In this document: positions 35,983 through 47,105 of the stretch, piece after piece
How the letters are laid out: every line of letters starts with the position of its first letter
How positions within the stretch are numbered: position 1 is the first letter of the stretch
The notes under the pieces: generated by a model
Told to the model about the DNA's origin: nothing
What the model saw: the letters and a program-made list of their open reading frames with translations, nothing else
Databases searched by the model: none
Position numbers and translations under genes: made by a program
Assembly (NCBI GenBank): GCA_021234155.1
Contig: JAJEKV010000297.1
Span: forward strand, 186,001-250,000
Length of the DNA: 64,000 nt
Source of the DNA: Isoetes taiwanensis
Lineage: Eukaryota; Streptophyta; Lycopodiopsida; Isoetales; Isoetaceae
Direction of reading: 5' to 3'

Positions 35983-36959
35983 CAGAGATTAGAATGGCGA
36001 AATGATATTTGTACTAATTCAGCAAATACGAAATTGGAAATGTGCTACGAAATGGGATATCTGCTGACGTGTCTAAACCTGTTATGTCACAAACAGAAAT
36101 ATTTGATACTTTTGTATGAGTCACGCCCAACGCGACATATCTGTATTTGGTAAATTAATATAACTTTCTTATGTATTTTACAAAATTATGGTCCATACGT
36201 GTCACCTTAGCATTAAATGGCTATTGTGCAAACATTGTATAAATATTTCATTTATTGTTATTATATACAATACTATATTTTCCTCAACCTTTCTTCTAAT
36301 TTTCAGATTTCTAATGAAGCTAGTCTTTGGGGAACCCGTGACCAAGAACCTCCAATGAGAGAAGAATGATCTTTGATTATATGGATGTGGAAGAGATTAA
36401 TACAAATAAGAATGAGCAGTCACACGAAGCAAATCACGAGAAAATATTAAAACCCATTTGGAGCTAATGAGGAAAGAAGAATAGTAGTTTCAGTTAACAT
36501 GGAAGGATGAGAAAGTGATTTTGCATCATCAATGCAATAGAGAATTGTTGGTGAAGGTGTGCTTATACTATGGGATCCTATGCCTTTGCTATAATGGGCC
36601 GGGCTATTGGTGATGACTTTGTGGGAGTCTCCATTTCTTCAATCTGACTTCATAACCCGGTGTTGAGTGAAGGACAAACTCTTGCTATGCCCGCAATCTG
36701 AGAGTTGGCGTAAGGGAAAAGGAAGAAAATATCTCCTTGTGCAAGACTACATGTCCATCTTAGAATATCATTTAGTGCAACTACTCTCTAAGGCATCCAT
36801 GACATTGTCAATGATCACTTTTTCTCCATAAGGTTGTGAGAATGGATGCACAATATCTCCCTCCCGGGCTCTGTTATTGGTACAAGGACCACAACTTGTT
36901 GAAGAGAGTGTGGCGGAGCATTGTAAGGGGTGGTTCGCAAGATGGTCCATAGACTATCA

Positions 36960-37645
36960 GCAGTTATGGCTATCTTGGGATATCGAGGAACATGAGTGCA
37001 TTTGAAGGGCGCTTTGTTGCCTCTTTGTGGGATGTGCTCACTCTTGCAAAGCCCAAAGCGAGCACTACCACACCACGAGGTTAATCCGTTGCTTTCGAAC
37101 ATGGCCCTCACCAATACATCTCTACCAAAAGCGGAGAGCCATAGTTGCAATGAGGATAGGGTCCCACCATCTCGAATTGAGGCGGTATTTGGGAGATGCG
37201 GATGGAGGCGGGGAATCCCCGGCATGAGAAATTATGTCGATCTTTGTCACATGCGAGATAGTAGAAGATGAACACCATGCTCTCTGAGGAGTGTCAGGCA
37301 TATGCACACATCCGAAGCGACTCATGCCGATCTCGGATGCTTTGAGATAGCAATTCATCAATTCTTTGGCTTTGCCAATGGTTTGCGTCTCGGCGTCTCC
37401 TTTGTCGGAGAGTCCCTCACGGCCACGAGGGGAATTTGGCCTTGATAGGGGAATTTGAGCGCCTACTACAAGGGTTTTTCCTCCCACATGGGGGGTTTTT
37501 TCGTCCCAGTGGTAGAGACACATTGTATAGGGCTTTTGTGGTTTTCTTTTGTGTTTAGATACTATCCGATATTGTATTGTGACCGTCTCATAGGCGAGTT
37601 GGTCTCCGTGGACGTTAAAATATACTTCCTTTCTTCCTTCCTTCT
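36960..37645 (+). mobile_element. LINE 3' end, degenerate copy
   Basis: Shifted frames read FEGRFVASLWDVLTLAK, then RIGSHHLELRRY, then CEIVEDEHHAL. Block by block this matches the C-terminal region of the better-preserved copy at 46.2-46.6 kb. The unit ends CCGTGGACGTTAAA (37606-37619), followed by a TTCC-rich microsatellite. Only the end of ORF2 and the 3' UTR remain. Confidence 0.65.
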
Positions 37646-37689
37646 CACTGTTAGTCTTAAAGGTTTTAATTATTAACTGCATAAGATAA

Positions 37690-39160
37690 GTCATATATGA
37701 GACATGGAGATTGTGGGGAATGGAACTTGAATTTCTTTTTTTTTCCTTTCTTATCATATGAGAAGGATTAAATAGGAGTCAACATCAATCATTTCGCGAA
37801 AAAAGAAAAAGAGCTTCTCTTCCTCCACAACACATGCTACCATGAAGTGCACCATATATTTAGCATTTAAGAGGTGTTAGACAACATTTAAAAGGACTAT
37901 CTTGATAAATGTTAGATTCAACGTTTATCGCTTGGCAAAAAAGAAGAAAATCTCAGCATAGTACACCACATATTTAGTATTCCAAAGTATTAAACCACAT
38001 TTAAACACATCTCACATTCCTTTTGCAGTTGGCTGATCAAAGCACCTCTAATAATCATGTAGATCAAGTCAATGCTAGAACTTCCAAGGCATCATTAGTG
38101 TCGTAGGAGCCTGCCAGATGGTCTTTTTTTCCCTTTTTTTATATTATTAATGGATCTAAACTTGTGTACTATGATAATCTTTATCAACCATACATGTTAC
38201 GACAACAATAAATGATGTACAACATGGAGTTCGAGTCAGAAAATAAAATTACCAATTCATAATCGGAGTGGTAGGACCAATAGTTGAGAACAAGAAGAAT
38301 ATGAAGTGTTGAATGAGAAATCTTAAGTCGATTGATCGATACATGTGTACTTTGAATCCTTCGCTTACGAAGGCATTGTTGAAACCACTCAGGCTACAGT
38401 TAAATGCAAGTTGTGGGCAAAAGTGTGTGGGGCATACGAGTATTGTCTTTTTGCATAGGATGAATTGACAGTGAACTTCATTAAAAAGAGGAAGGGGTGG
38501 AAAGATGTGACAAGATTGTTAGGTGTCGAATTTTCTGTGCTTTTTTGGGTTAGAAGTTGTAGGAATGGCGGGCTACTCTTTGTTGAAGAAGAAAGAAAGA
38601 TGGCAGAAAGTGTATAAGGGAAAAAAGAAGTGCAAAAGGAAAATAAAAGGGCAAAATTGGTGGGCCAAAAACTAAGGGGGGCAAAAATAAACAAACAAAC
38701 AATAAGTGATTACATCATGGAAATCAGGTCTTGCATATCATGGTTGAGAGGTTGTTGCAGGTTGATAGGAGTTTTTAAGAATGAAAATTCCAGGGCATAA
38801 GATCAAGAAAATACAGTTGGCTTGCTAGACCTGCTCCTCCCGGCTAATGCCGCTCTCGTACCACTAGAATGTGGGCTCCTCAATTTCCATGATCTTATAT
38901 GAAAATCGTAATTAATGTGCAAAAACTTTCATAGCCTATCAATTTTCTCCTATACAGTCTGATATTTCAAGTTTCCATTTGGAAATTTGTATCGCATTTA
39001 TAGAAAAATACATGAAAATTTCCAGCCATGCACTATCTCAAGCAAAAAATTTATAGTTTTTATTCTAAAAAACATTTTTTACCCTGGAGTTTTCCAACAC
39101 TGTCGTAAATGTGAGATAATTTCATGTTTAAACCAAGAAGCTATGCTTTGCCCGTTGCCA
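37690..39160. other. Intergenic, no gene seen
   Basis: Short ORFs only, without motifs or splice patterns on either strand. Confidence 0.5.
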
Positions 39161-39162
39161 GT

Positions 39163-39705
39163 CATGAATATACTATACAATATATTGTAATACGAAGCAT
39201 AGTATCAAGCTCCATAAATATCGAACACAGTCAAGTCTAAACCACAGGCATATCCGTGGTATATCCGAACCTTTATCGTTTAAAATCCACATCCGAAAAA
39301 ATAAAGGGGATTTTCGTGGATTGACAATTTTTTTACATGACCATTGTGGTGAGGTGCAAGGCTCCATCATGTGCACCTAGGCCTATAAGACTGTAAAAAC
39401 AAACAAAGGCATTCTATAAAACGGAAAATGATATTTTGTTGAAATTACACACATGTTAGTAATTTCAACAATATAATGTTTATCAGTCAAGAATATACTG
39501 TGGAATATATTGTAATCAAAGCAAGTATCGAGCTCCATAAATATTGGAGACCGTCAAGTTTAAACCACGGGCATATTCGTGGTATATCCAAATCTTTATC
39601 GTTTAAAATTCACATGAGAAAAAATACCGGGGATTTTCGTAGATTTGACAATTTTTTTTACTTGACCATTGTGGGGAAGTGCAAGGCTAGGTCGCATGCA
39701 GGATG
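39163..39705. repeat. Two tandem copies of a 215-bp sequence
   Basis: 39163-39380 and about 39487-39705 match over most of their length (shared blocks TATATTGTAAT, GTGGTATATCC, CTTTATCGTTTAAAAT). They are 325 bp apart and 1-1.5 kb upstream of the NAC gene. Non-coding; possibly part of its distal promoter. Confidence 0.6.
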
Positions 39706-39829
39706 GCATTTTGTTGAAATCTATAAAACGAAAAATGGCATTTTGTTGAAATTACGCAAGGTTAGTAATTTCAACAAAAGTACTTTTACGGCGGGTGATA
39801 AAACCGCAAGGATACTGGTATGGTAACAA

Positions 39830-40667
39830 ACGTCAAGGGTGGTTAACGGTACCCAATATCAGCCAGAGAAAAAAAAAACGGCGATACAGACACCCGTGAA
39901 CAGCCAAAGGTCCTGGGCTATGGCTACCGACGCCGCTGCAGCAGGAGTAGGGAAAGGGCATAATAGTCGTCATATATGGCGATGCCAGAAACTGAATAGT
40001 TTTTCAAATCGGGCCCGTTGTCTGTATGCTGTTGTATTTTTTTTTCCCGATCCTTTAAATTCTTTACCGCTCTTGCCCAGCTCCCCGTTTTGGCCCTCTT
40101 CTTCTGTGTTTTTTTTTCTCGCTTCATTTCTTTCGTTTTTCTCGCCGTAGTGTAGCAGTCTCATTTCCGCATCTCCTTGCTTCATTTCGGCCGCCTTTGG
40201 ATCTGCCTTAAGCATGGGTTTTGCTAAAATAACCCACTGTTTTGTGCTTTCGTTTCTGCAACTTATGCGCTTTGAATTTATCAACTCAGCTTCTGCTGAG
40301 ATTTCTTAGAAGATTCGGCGAACTGGGTTCTCATCGGTGAAGTGGGTCCTAATCCGATGAATCTCTGCTTGTTGTGTGAGGCTTGGGTTAAATTTGTAGG
40401 ATCTGGGCTGCTAGAATTCTACCGATTTAGAGCAATCTGTTGTAAAGGGCTATAAGATTTTGATTCGGGAAGGTGATTTGGGTTATTTCTGTCTAGGAGA
40501 TGCGAATTCGGTTTGTAGAAGAAGAAATCTGTCGCTGAATCTTAAAGAAAAACAAGCGAATTAGAAGAACGACCGAGGGCATCAAAACTAAGGACCCAAA
40601 TCCGGCACAAAAAGCTGGACAGATTAGATCGAATCTGCAAATAATCTGCGAAGCGTTAAACGAAGAA
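39830..40667 (+). promoter_or_regulatory. Promoter and leader region of the NAC gene
   Basis: About 800 bp with pyrimidine-rich tracts (about 40,020-40,150) and no supported ORF. The start codon follows an A-rich stretch ending AACGAAGAA. I cannot place the transcription start exactly. Confidence 0.4.
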
Positions 40668-42783
40668 ATGGAGGGGCCAGCTATGGCGGAGATGGACGGC
40701 AAGGAAGAGCCATATCTACCGCCGGGCTTCAGATTTCATCCGACAGATGAAGAACTGGTAGCATATTATCTAACCAGGAAGGTTTTATACAGCAATTTTA
40801 GCGTGAGAGCCATCTCCGAAGTAGACCTCAACAAATGCGAGCCCTGGGAGCTGCCCGGTAATGGCCCAATTTTTATTTTCTGCTCCATTTTTCGAGACTA
40901 CCCAACACGATCTGGCACGATTCTTCTAACTCTCCTTAATTTTTTTCCTGTTTTTGGGCATTCCAGATAAGGCCAAAATGGGCGAAAAGGAATGGTATTT
41001 TTTTACCCTCCGAGATCGTAAATATCCTACCGGAATGCGCACCAATCGAGCTACCGAAGCTGGGTATTGGAAGGCCACCGGAAAGGATCGAGATGTCATA
41101 AGCTCCAGATCTCCAATTTTGGTCGGAATGAAGAAAACCTTGGTTTTCTACCGTGGCCGGGCTCCAAAAGGCGAAAAAACTAACTGGATCATGCATGAAT
41201 ATCGTCTCGAAGGCGAGGGCTGCCAATCCAGAATCCCCAAGGTTGTAAATCTTTAACCACCTGCTTTCGTTTTCGAATTAATTCCGTTTCTTATTTTGGG
41301 CTCATCAGTGCTGCATGATTGCTTGCTTGTTTCTGTAAAAATGGTGTGCTGCAGCGGCTTCGTGTATGATTGCTTTGCTTAAAAGGAATGTCACAGCGAT
41401 CAATCATTTTCTTGCCTCTCTGACATGAATGATGTGATTTGAGTGTCGAAATCGGTTTGAATATGAATAAATTTGTGGGTTGGATTCCGGAAAATTTTGG
41501 CCGTTTTGCTTGGACATTTGAAAGAGGGAATGCTGCAGCGGCAAGTTTTTGCAAATTGTCTGGCGTGATGTGATCTGAGATTTCATGAGTGATGTGATTT
41601 CAAACCACCTGAATTAGATAGTCTAAGCTCGTTCGAACTCGAAGGAGGATGCTGCTGCAGCGGGAGTTGAAATTTTTTTCAGGAAGCTGCTTCCTTTTCA
41701 TTATTTATTTGAAATTGAATCTTAAAACCAGAACGAAACATAAACAGATGTGTAAGAAGCGAAATGGGGTTTGATAAAAGGAAGGGGTTGTTAAGATTTT
41801 GAGATGTGTGTGAGTGGTGCTGCAGCGGCGGGCCGGTAAAAGCCTGTAAAATGCATGGGAACTGCTTGATCTTGACGGGTTTGATGAGCGGAATGCATAA
41901 CCGTAATAATTTTGATGACCCAAGTGAGCAGGAGGATGTGATGTCTGTAAAAAAAATCTATGGCATGATGTTGAAAACGAATAGGACGAACCGGATATCT
42001 GGTTCAAAAATGCCAAAGCCTAACCCCGTTTGATCCAAATTACAGGATGCGGAGTGGGTCGTATGTCGGATTTTCCAGAAGGTGCCAGGAGGCAAAAAGA
42101 GCTTGATCCGTAGCAAAGAAATCTACAAAGAAATTTACAGCGGAGGCCCAAATTCGCAGAACAGCTACGACGGAATGGAACCCATCCAGCACCAGAATCT
42201 GCCCCCTCTGCTCGAATCTCCCCATGTCGCTGTAATCGAAGATCCCAATCTGGACAGCGAGCCCAGCTCGGCCGATCAAATGGTTAATTTTGGCCCCGCC
42301 GATCGGAATTTTGGCCCCGGTTTTTGGATCAAATCCCCTATTCATCCCCCTGCCGCTGCAGCACAACACCCCCTTGTCCAGTTCTTCGATCCCGCTTCCT
42401 CCCATCCCAATTTTTCTTCCGGATTTGATTCTTCTGCCAGCCTTTTCCGCCTCAGACACGATCTGGGTCCCCATCTCCCTTCCGTTCCTGATCATCCCCA
42501 TAGCCAGTTTCACATCAGAAATTTTCCTGACCAGAAACTCCCTCTCGCCCGGCCCTGCAAAATCGAGCCTGTTCTTGCCCTTAATTCTCAGATTTTGATC
42601 AACCAGCAGAATAATCCTAACTGGTTTCAGCCCAATCAGATCGGTTTTGATCCTCAGCACCAAAATCAGATCCATTTGCAGCTCCAGACGCAGAATTCTG
42701 CCTTGCATGACCCTGAGCCTTACCGGAATCATCCTCCTGTGCATTCTGCAGCTGTGGATATGGAAAATCTCTGGGCTTATTAA
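40668..42783 (+). CDS. NAC-domain transcription factor, NAM/CUC subgroup
   Basis: Plant-specific DNA-binding regulator of about 400 residues. Exons 40668-40857, 40967-41241 and 42046-42783 have GT-AG borders and a continuous frame. This three-exon layout, with introns at ELPG/D and IPK/D, is typical of NAC genes. All five NAC subdomains are present: [49 protein letters not shown] with [32 protein letters not shown] with [11 protein letters not shown]; and [10 protein letters not shown]. These sequences place it near the CUP-SHAPED COTYLEDON/NAM group, which controls organ boundaries and senescence in flowering plants. The C-terminal half is rich in Pro, Gln, Asn and His, as expected for an activation region, and ends [10 protein letters not shown] find no match in exon 3 to the miR164 target of CUC1/2-type genes. 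The gene looks intact. Confidence 0.95.
41349..41830 (+). repeat. Recurrent TGCTGCAGCGG motif in NAC intron 2
   Basis: Four copies of TGCTGCAGCGG lie in the 804-bp second intron, near 41349, 41530, 41653 and 41818, with spacing of about 120-180 bp. Another GCCGCTGCAGC lies upstream of the gene near 39930. They may be remnants of a decayed tandem duplication or binding sites; the sequence alone does not decide. Confidence 0.55.
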
Positions 42784-43880
42784 ACAGGTCTGGATGATCC
42801 TTTTTACTTATATACTATTTGTTCATATGGTGCGGAAATGATCTGCTTTTGTAAATATGTTTCTGTCCAAGATTTCTATGCCTCAGAAGACTGATCTTGA
42901 TCCTTTTGTTCTCCCTTCAAGTTCTTTCAAGATAAAATCTTGATCTTTTGAGAAGGTTTCTGGCCTCAAAAGCTGAATCTATGCCTTGATTAATCACTCT
43001 TTCTGGTTTTTTTTTCCAACCTATGAATTCAAACCTCCTTCTTGTGGTTTTTTCTGTACATTAGTTTTTGAATCCTTCAAACTGTTATTTCCAGAGTTAG
43101 TTGAAGGATCAAACATTATTTTAGCAGTTGGAGAATTTTCAAAAGGGATATCAAAATGATTGTTTAAGCATGATAGGTATGATAGCAGAATTCTATGTTG
43201 ATTTACCTGCTCTGTGATCTAAAACTGGATTAAAAAAGGGGATTGACAGCAGGCACAGATCTTAAGGCAAATGATTGCCTAGTTGAATGCATGGGGATTA
43301 TGAACATGGCATGATTGAGGGGGTGATCAATCAAAAACCATGCATGCATGTTGAGAAAGTCTTGCTTGATATGATATCTATCACCTGCCTAATGCAAATT
43401 GCAATTGCATTATTTTATATATTCTCCACAGTGTTTTCTTTTATGATTAGAACCCACCCCTTGCTTCTTACCTTCCTCCACTACACCACTTCCCTTGCAG
43501 GGTTCGCCATTGGAAATATTTCATCATTTTATTTCCAATGTCCGCGCCCTCATCCCATGTGATGAGGGCGCGGACATTGGAAATGTTTCCTTTCACTTTG
43601 ATCCATGATTTCTAGCATTTACTTTGCCTCCCTCCCTGTCTTAATCATCGCCAAATTGTGCCCCTCTTTGTTGCCCACCATCATCCTATACAAAATAGTT
43701 TCCTCACGTACTCTACATCTGCATTTAAGTGCTTCGACTATATACAAATGTAAAAATACTATCTATCTATCTCTTCACCTAATGCACCTCTGCATACATT
43801 GAAACTTTCTCGTTCGTATACCCAAAATCTCACTTACATTGATGCTGTCACTTACACTGAAGCGATCGGTGTCAACCTTA
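42784..43880. other. Region 3' of the NAC gene
   Basis: 3' UTR and intergenic DNA. A 33-bp inverted repeat near 43,528-43,590 (ATTTCCAATGTCCGCGCC and its complement) forms a perfect hairpin. No gene is seen. Confidence 0.5.
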
Positions 43881-45799
43881 TGGAGTTCCAAGTGTTGAAA
43901 TCTATATTAGTTGTACTTGCGAATATTCATTGGATTTTTCATCTGTGGTACTACGAATAATGATACACGTGTCAAGGTTCCCACTACGCAATGGACACAG
44001 ATTGTCTTCAATCTGGCATTTTAGACCTAGAGACTTAAAGTTTTAATCATGCTGGCCCATTATGCTTAGTGATCTATTCCACAAAATATCGTGCTCCCCA
44101 ATTTTTTGTTCCATTGCCACTTCTATGGAGCACATTGGATTTATCATGTGTCTATAAGATCTTTGTACAACATGGAACTTTGCCATGGTCAATGCTTTAC
44201 TACTGCCAGCATTGTCAATCTTATGAAGCTCAAAATTTTGAAATTTATAAGAGCAGTGCATAATATTGGTGGTTTTTTTTTTTTTTTTTTTTTTATATAT
44301 ATATATATATATTTCCATGAGTATTGAGCAATGTTCATTCTAATAAAAGAAGTTAACAAAATTTGTCAAGAGACAATGGGCGAGAGATTATAGTCAATGC
44401 CACCTCGTAAAATAGACTCTGAAGTCTCTAATCAGCTTGTCCTATTATGCTTGCTGGCATCCTAGATCTGGCGTTCTAAATCTGCTTATTAAGCATTATA
44501 TTCAATAAATTATGTTGCTATCTAATTCTTTTTGTCACATTGCCCCTCTAGGTCGGTTGTTCTTTGTTTCTTTGTTTGGGTCCCATAGGCCATCTGGTCT
44601 CCATCGACAATAAAAGCAATTCAACTTGATTGGATTTAATTTTTATAAAACACATTGGGGTATCATGTGTCTAGGACCTCTTCACACACGAAGCTATATT
44701 GTTGTATACTCAACCCATTGCTCGGACAATTTTATGGAGCTTAAATCTTACAAAATGTATATATAATACATGCTACTATAGTTGGTTTTTTGTCTGTTGT
44801 ATCATGAATACTGAGCACTACTATACGTTGTATTAAATAAGGTACCACACTAGTCCTGGAACAAATATGTCTTGAGTTCGATGCGACTCAGAGTCACATT
44901 CAATGTAAGATGGTTAGGGGCAGGAACAAACAAAGCAATTCTGGTGTGGCGTGCGGGTCAAATATCCAATGGGATGTTGTAATGTGGTATAATGTAAAAA
45001 CTTCTTCTTCTTCTTTGAACCTAGACAATATATAATGAGTAGATCTAGTTAAATTTTATTAACCATTGGCATATGATTAGATAATATCTCTATCGACCTA
45101 TCTATCTACCAACATAAGAGCCAAATTGTGAGCCCTACGTGTGGCATCCATCAGAAAGAACCCAACAAAGAAGCCCCAGGGCAAGAAATGCTTTGTTTCA
45201 ACCTCGCAAAGCAAGAGCATAGCAAAGAAGCAAAGAGCTTACAAAAACCCTCTCTTCAGTATCAAAGAAGAAGACTAAGGAAGATCATAGGTGAAGCCCT
45301 TACAAATCTATGCAAAGCCCTTTTTCTTGGGAGAAAGCAAAAGCACTCCAATTGCACCCAAAACAAGGGTGAATATATCCAACCCTTACCAAAGCAAGAA
45401 TTTCTCTAAAAAATCCATTAGAATCGAAGTAACCTTGATAAAGGTTGGCTTCCTCAAATTTTGAGCAAGAGTGGCTATTTATACTAGATAATAGAAAATC
45501 ACAAACAAGCATGAATCTCGAGAGACTAGTTGTAGGACATAGAACTAGAAATTTATGCAAGTGGTTGAAGATTTTGATAAGCAAAAGGGGTTTCGAAGCA
45601 AAGCAATAATTCCTTTAGAAATCCATTAAATTCAGAACTTAGATCATTTAAAAATCAAAATTATCTTTCAAAAGCAAATCTATTTATGAAATTTGCACTT
45701 TTCAAACTTTTTTGTTGGGAAAAAAGTTTTAATTAGAAAAAGAGGAGATCTTATGGCAAACCTTTATTAGAAGAAAAAGATAGTTAAACCACTATAGAT

Positions 45800-46780
45800 A
45801 AAGAAGAAAAATGTGCCATCGAAAATAGACGAAGACCTTTTATTTTTTAGAAGGCCATCACAACATCCCATGCTTCTTACTTACAACCTAGGAGTGAAAA
45901 CAGTGCCGTATGCTATTCTTTTACAAGAGACAAGTTTTTGGCCTCTCCAATATTCTGCAATGAAGTGCCATCTCCACCATATCAACAAGATGCATCATAT
46001 GGATGATGATATGTACCCTTTTCTCGCGCTTACCATGGCTGAATCTCCCCAGTATTTGAAACGATGTTGGAAAGAGAATTATAACGCATGGTTTGCCCAT
46101 TGGTCTGTGCAACTGGAACACTGCATGGTGTTTGCTAATTCGATACCAAGCTTTTGCAAAAATATCTTAATGGTCGTTTTTCTCAGAAGATGTGGGATGC
46201 AGTTACCTTAGCCCAAGTTAAAACGGATCATTATCATGTACATGTAAATCCCACTTTGGCACTAGGACCACAGGCTTATTTGCTTGCTTTCTTTTCCAGG
46301 AAAAAGCTTGTAGCTATTGCATCAATTCGCACAGGGTTCCACAAGCTATGGATTGAGACAGATAGATGGGAGCGGCCGCAATTGCCACGCGAAGCGAGAT
46401 TATGTGCATGTTGCCAGTTACAGGTTATTGAAGATGAAAGCCATACTCTGCTACGATGTCCTGCTTTTAAGATGGTCAGGAACTGTTATTTGAGTTTAGC
46501 ATTCCATTCCACACTTCCACAACTTCTCAGAGCCCCATCTGTGCATGACTTGGCATTATACATACTTGGGGTTCTGGATGAGCATCTTTAATTATTCGCC
46601 CTCATTAGTCATCGCCTACTTATATTTTCTTCTTGCTTGTCTAGTATCATCATTACTGCAAAGGTTTCTCCCTTGAAAACATTTCGAGGTAGGGGTTTTC
46701 TAATCCTAGTAATAATGGTTGAACTAGGTCATTGTAGGGGTTCCATGGCCTCTTGGTCTTCGTGGACGTTAAACAATGTA
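45800..46780 (+). mobile_element. LINE (non-LTR retrotransposon) 3' end
   Basis: A frame from 45813 reads LLTYNLGVKTVPYAILLQET; a second, from 46154, reads MWDAVTLAQV, RTGFHKLWIETDRWERPQLP, CACCQLQVIEDESHTLLRCP and stops at about 46591. The 'R-G-HKL-IE--RW--P---R-C--C----IEDE-H-L--CP' pattern is the C-terminal, Cys-containing end of ORF2 proteins in many LINEs. The 3' UTR ends CGTGGACGTTAAA before a pentanucleotide repeat. A degenerate copy is at 37.0-37.6 kb, and a third 3' UTR remnant is near 44,565-44,612. Reverse transcriptase and endonuclease are missing. Confidence 0.75.
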
Positions 46781-46909
46781 TTCTATTCTATTCGATTCGA
46801 TTCGATTCGATTCGATTCGATTCGATTCGATTCTATTCTATTCTATTCTATTCTATTCTATTCTATTCTATTCTATTCTATTCTATTCTATTCTATTCTA
46901 TTCTATTCT
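46781..46909. repeat. TTCTA/TTCGA pentanucleotide microsatellite
   Basis: About 26 tandem pentamers. An inner block of TTCGA units is flanked by TTCTA units. It directly follows a LINE 3' end. Long ORFs through it are artefacts. Confidence 0.95.
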
Positions 46910-47105
46910 CAAACAAGGAAAAGGTGCAATCTAAAATAGGCAAAAGCCTTCTATTTTTGAAAGGGCCAACTTAACTTCTTAAAACGGCCCACATCGCATG
47001 CTTTATTAACAAGATAGATAGATATTATCTTATAAACGAGGAAAAGGTGCAATCTAAAATAGGCAAAGGCCTTATATTTTTTAAAGGCCAACACAGCTTT
47101 TTAAA
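46910..47105. repeat. Short direct repeats after the microsatellite
   Basis: GGAAAAGGTGCAATCTAAAATAGGC-type segments occur at about 46,917 and 47,041, with a related stretch at 45,806, the start of the LINE fragment. They probably mark tandem LINE-associated sequence. 47.1-48.3 kb shows ORFs without recognisable motifs. Confidence 0.5.

Noticed and set aside
42040..42744. 234-aa minus-strand ORF
   Set aside because: Shadow of NAC exon 3; the plus strand has the splice sites, NAC domain and stop.
46637..46974. Repetitive Phe/Tyr/Ser ORFs
   Set aside because: Translations of the TTCTA/TTCGA microsatellite.
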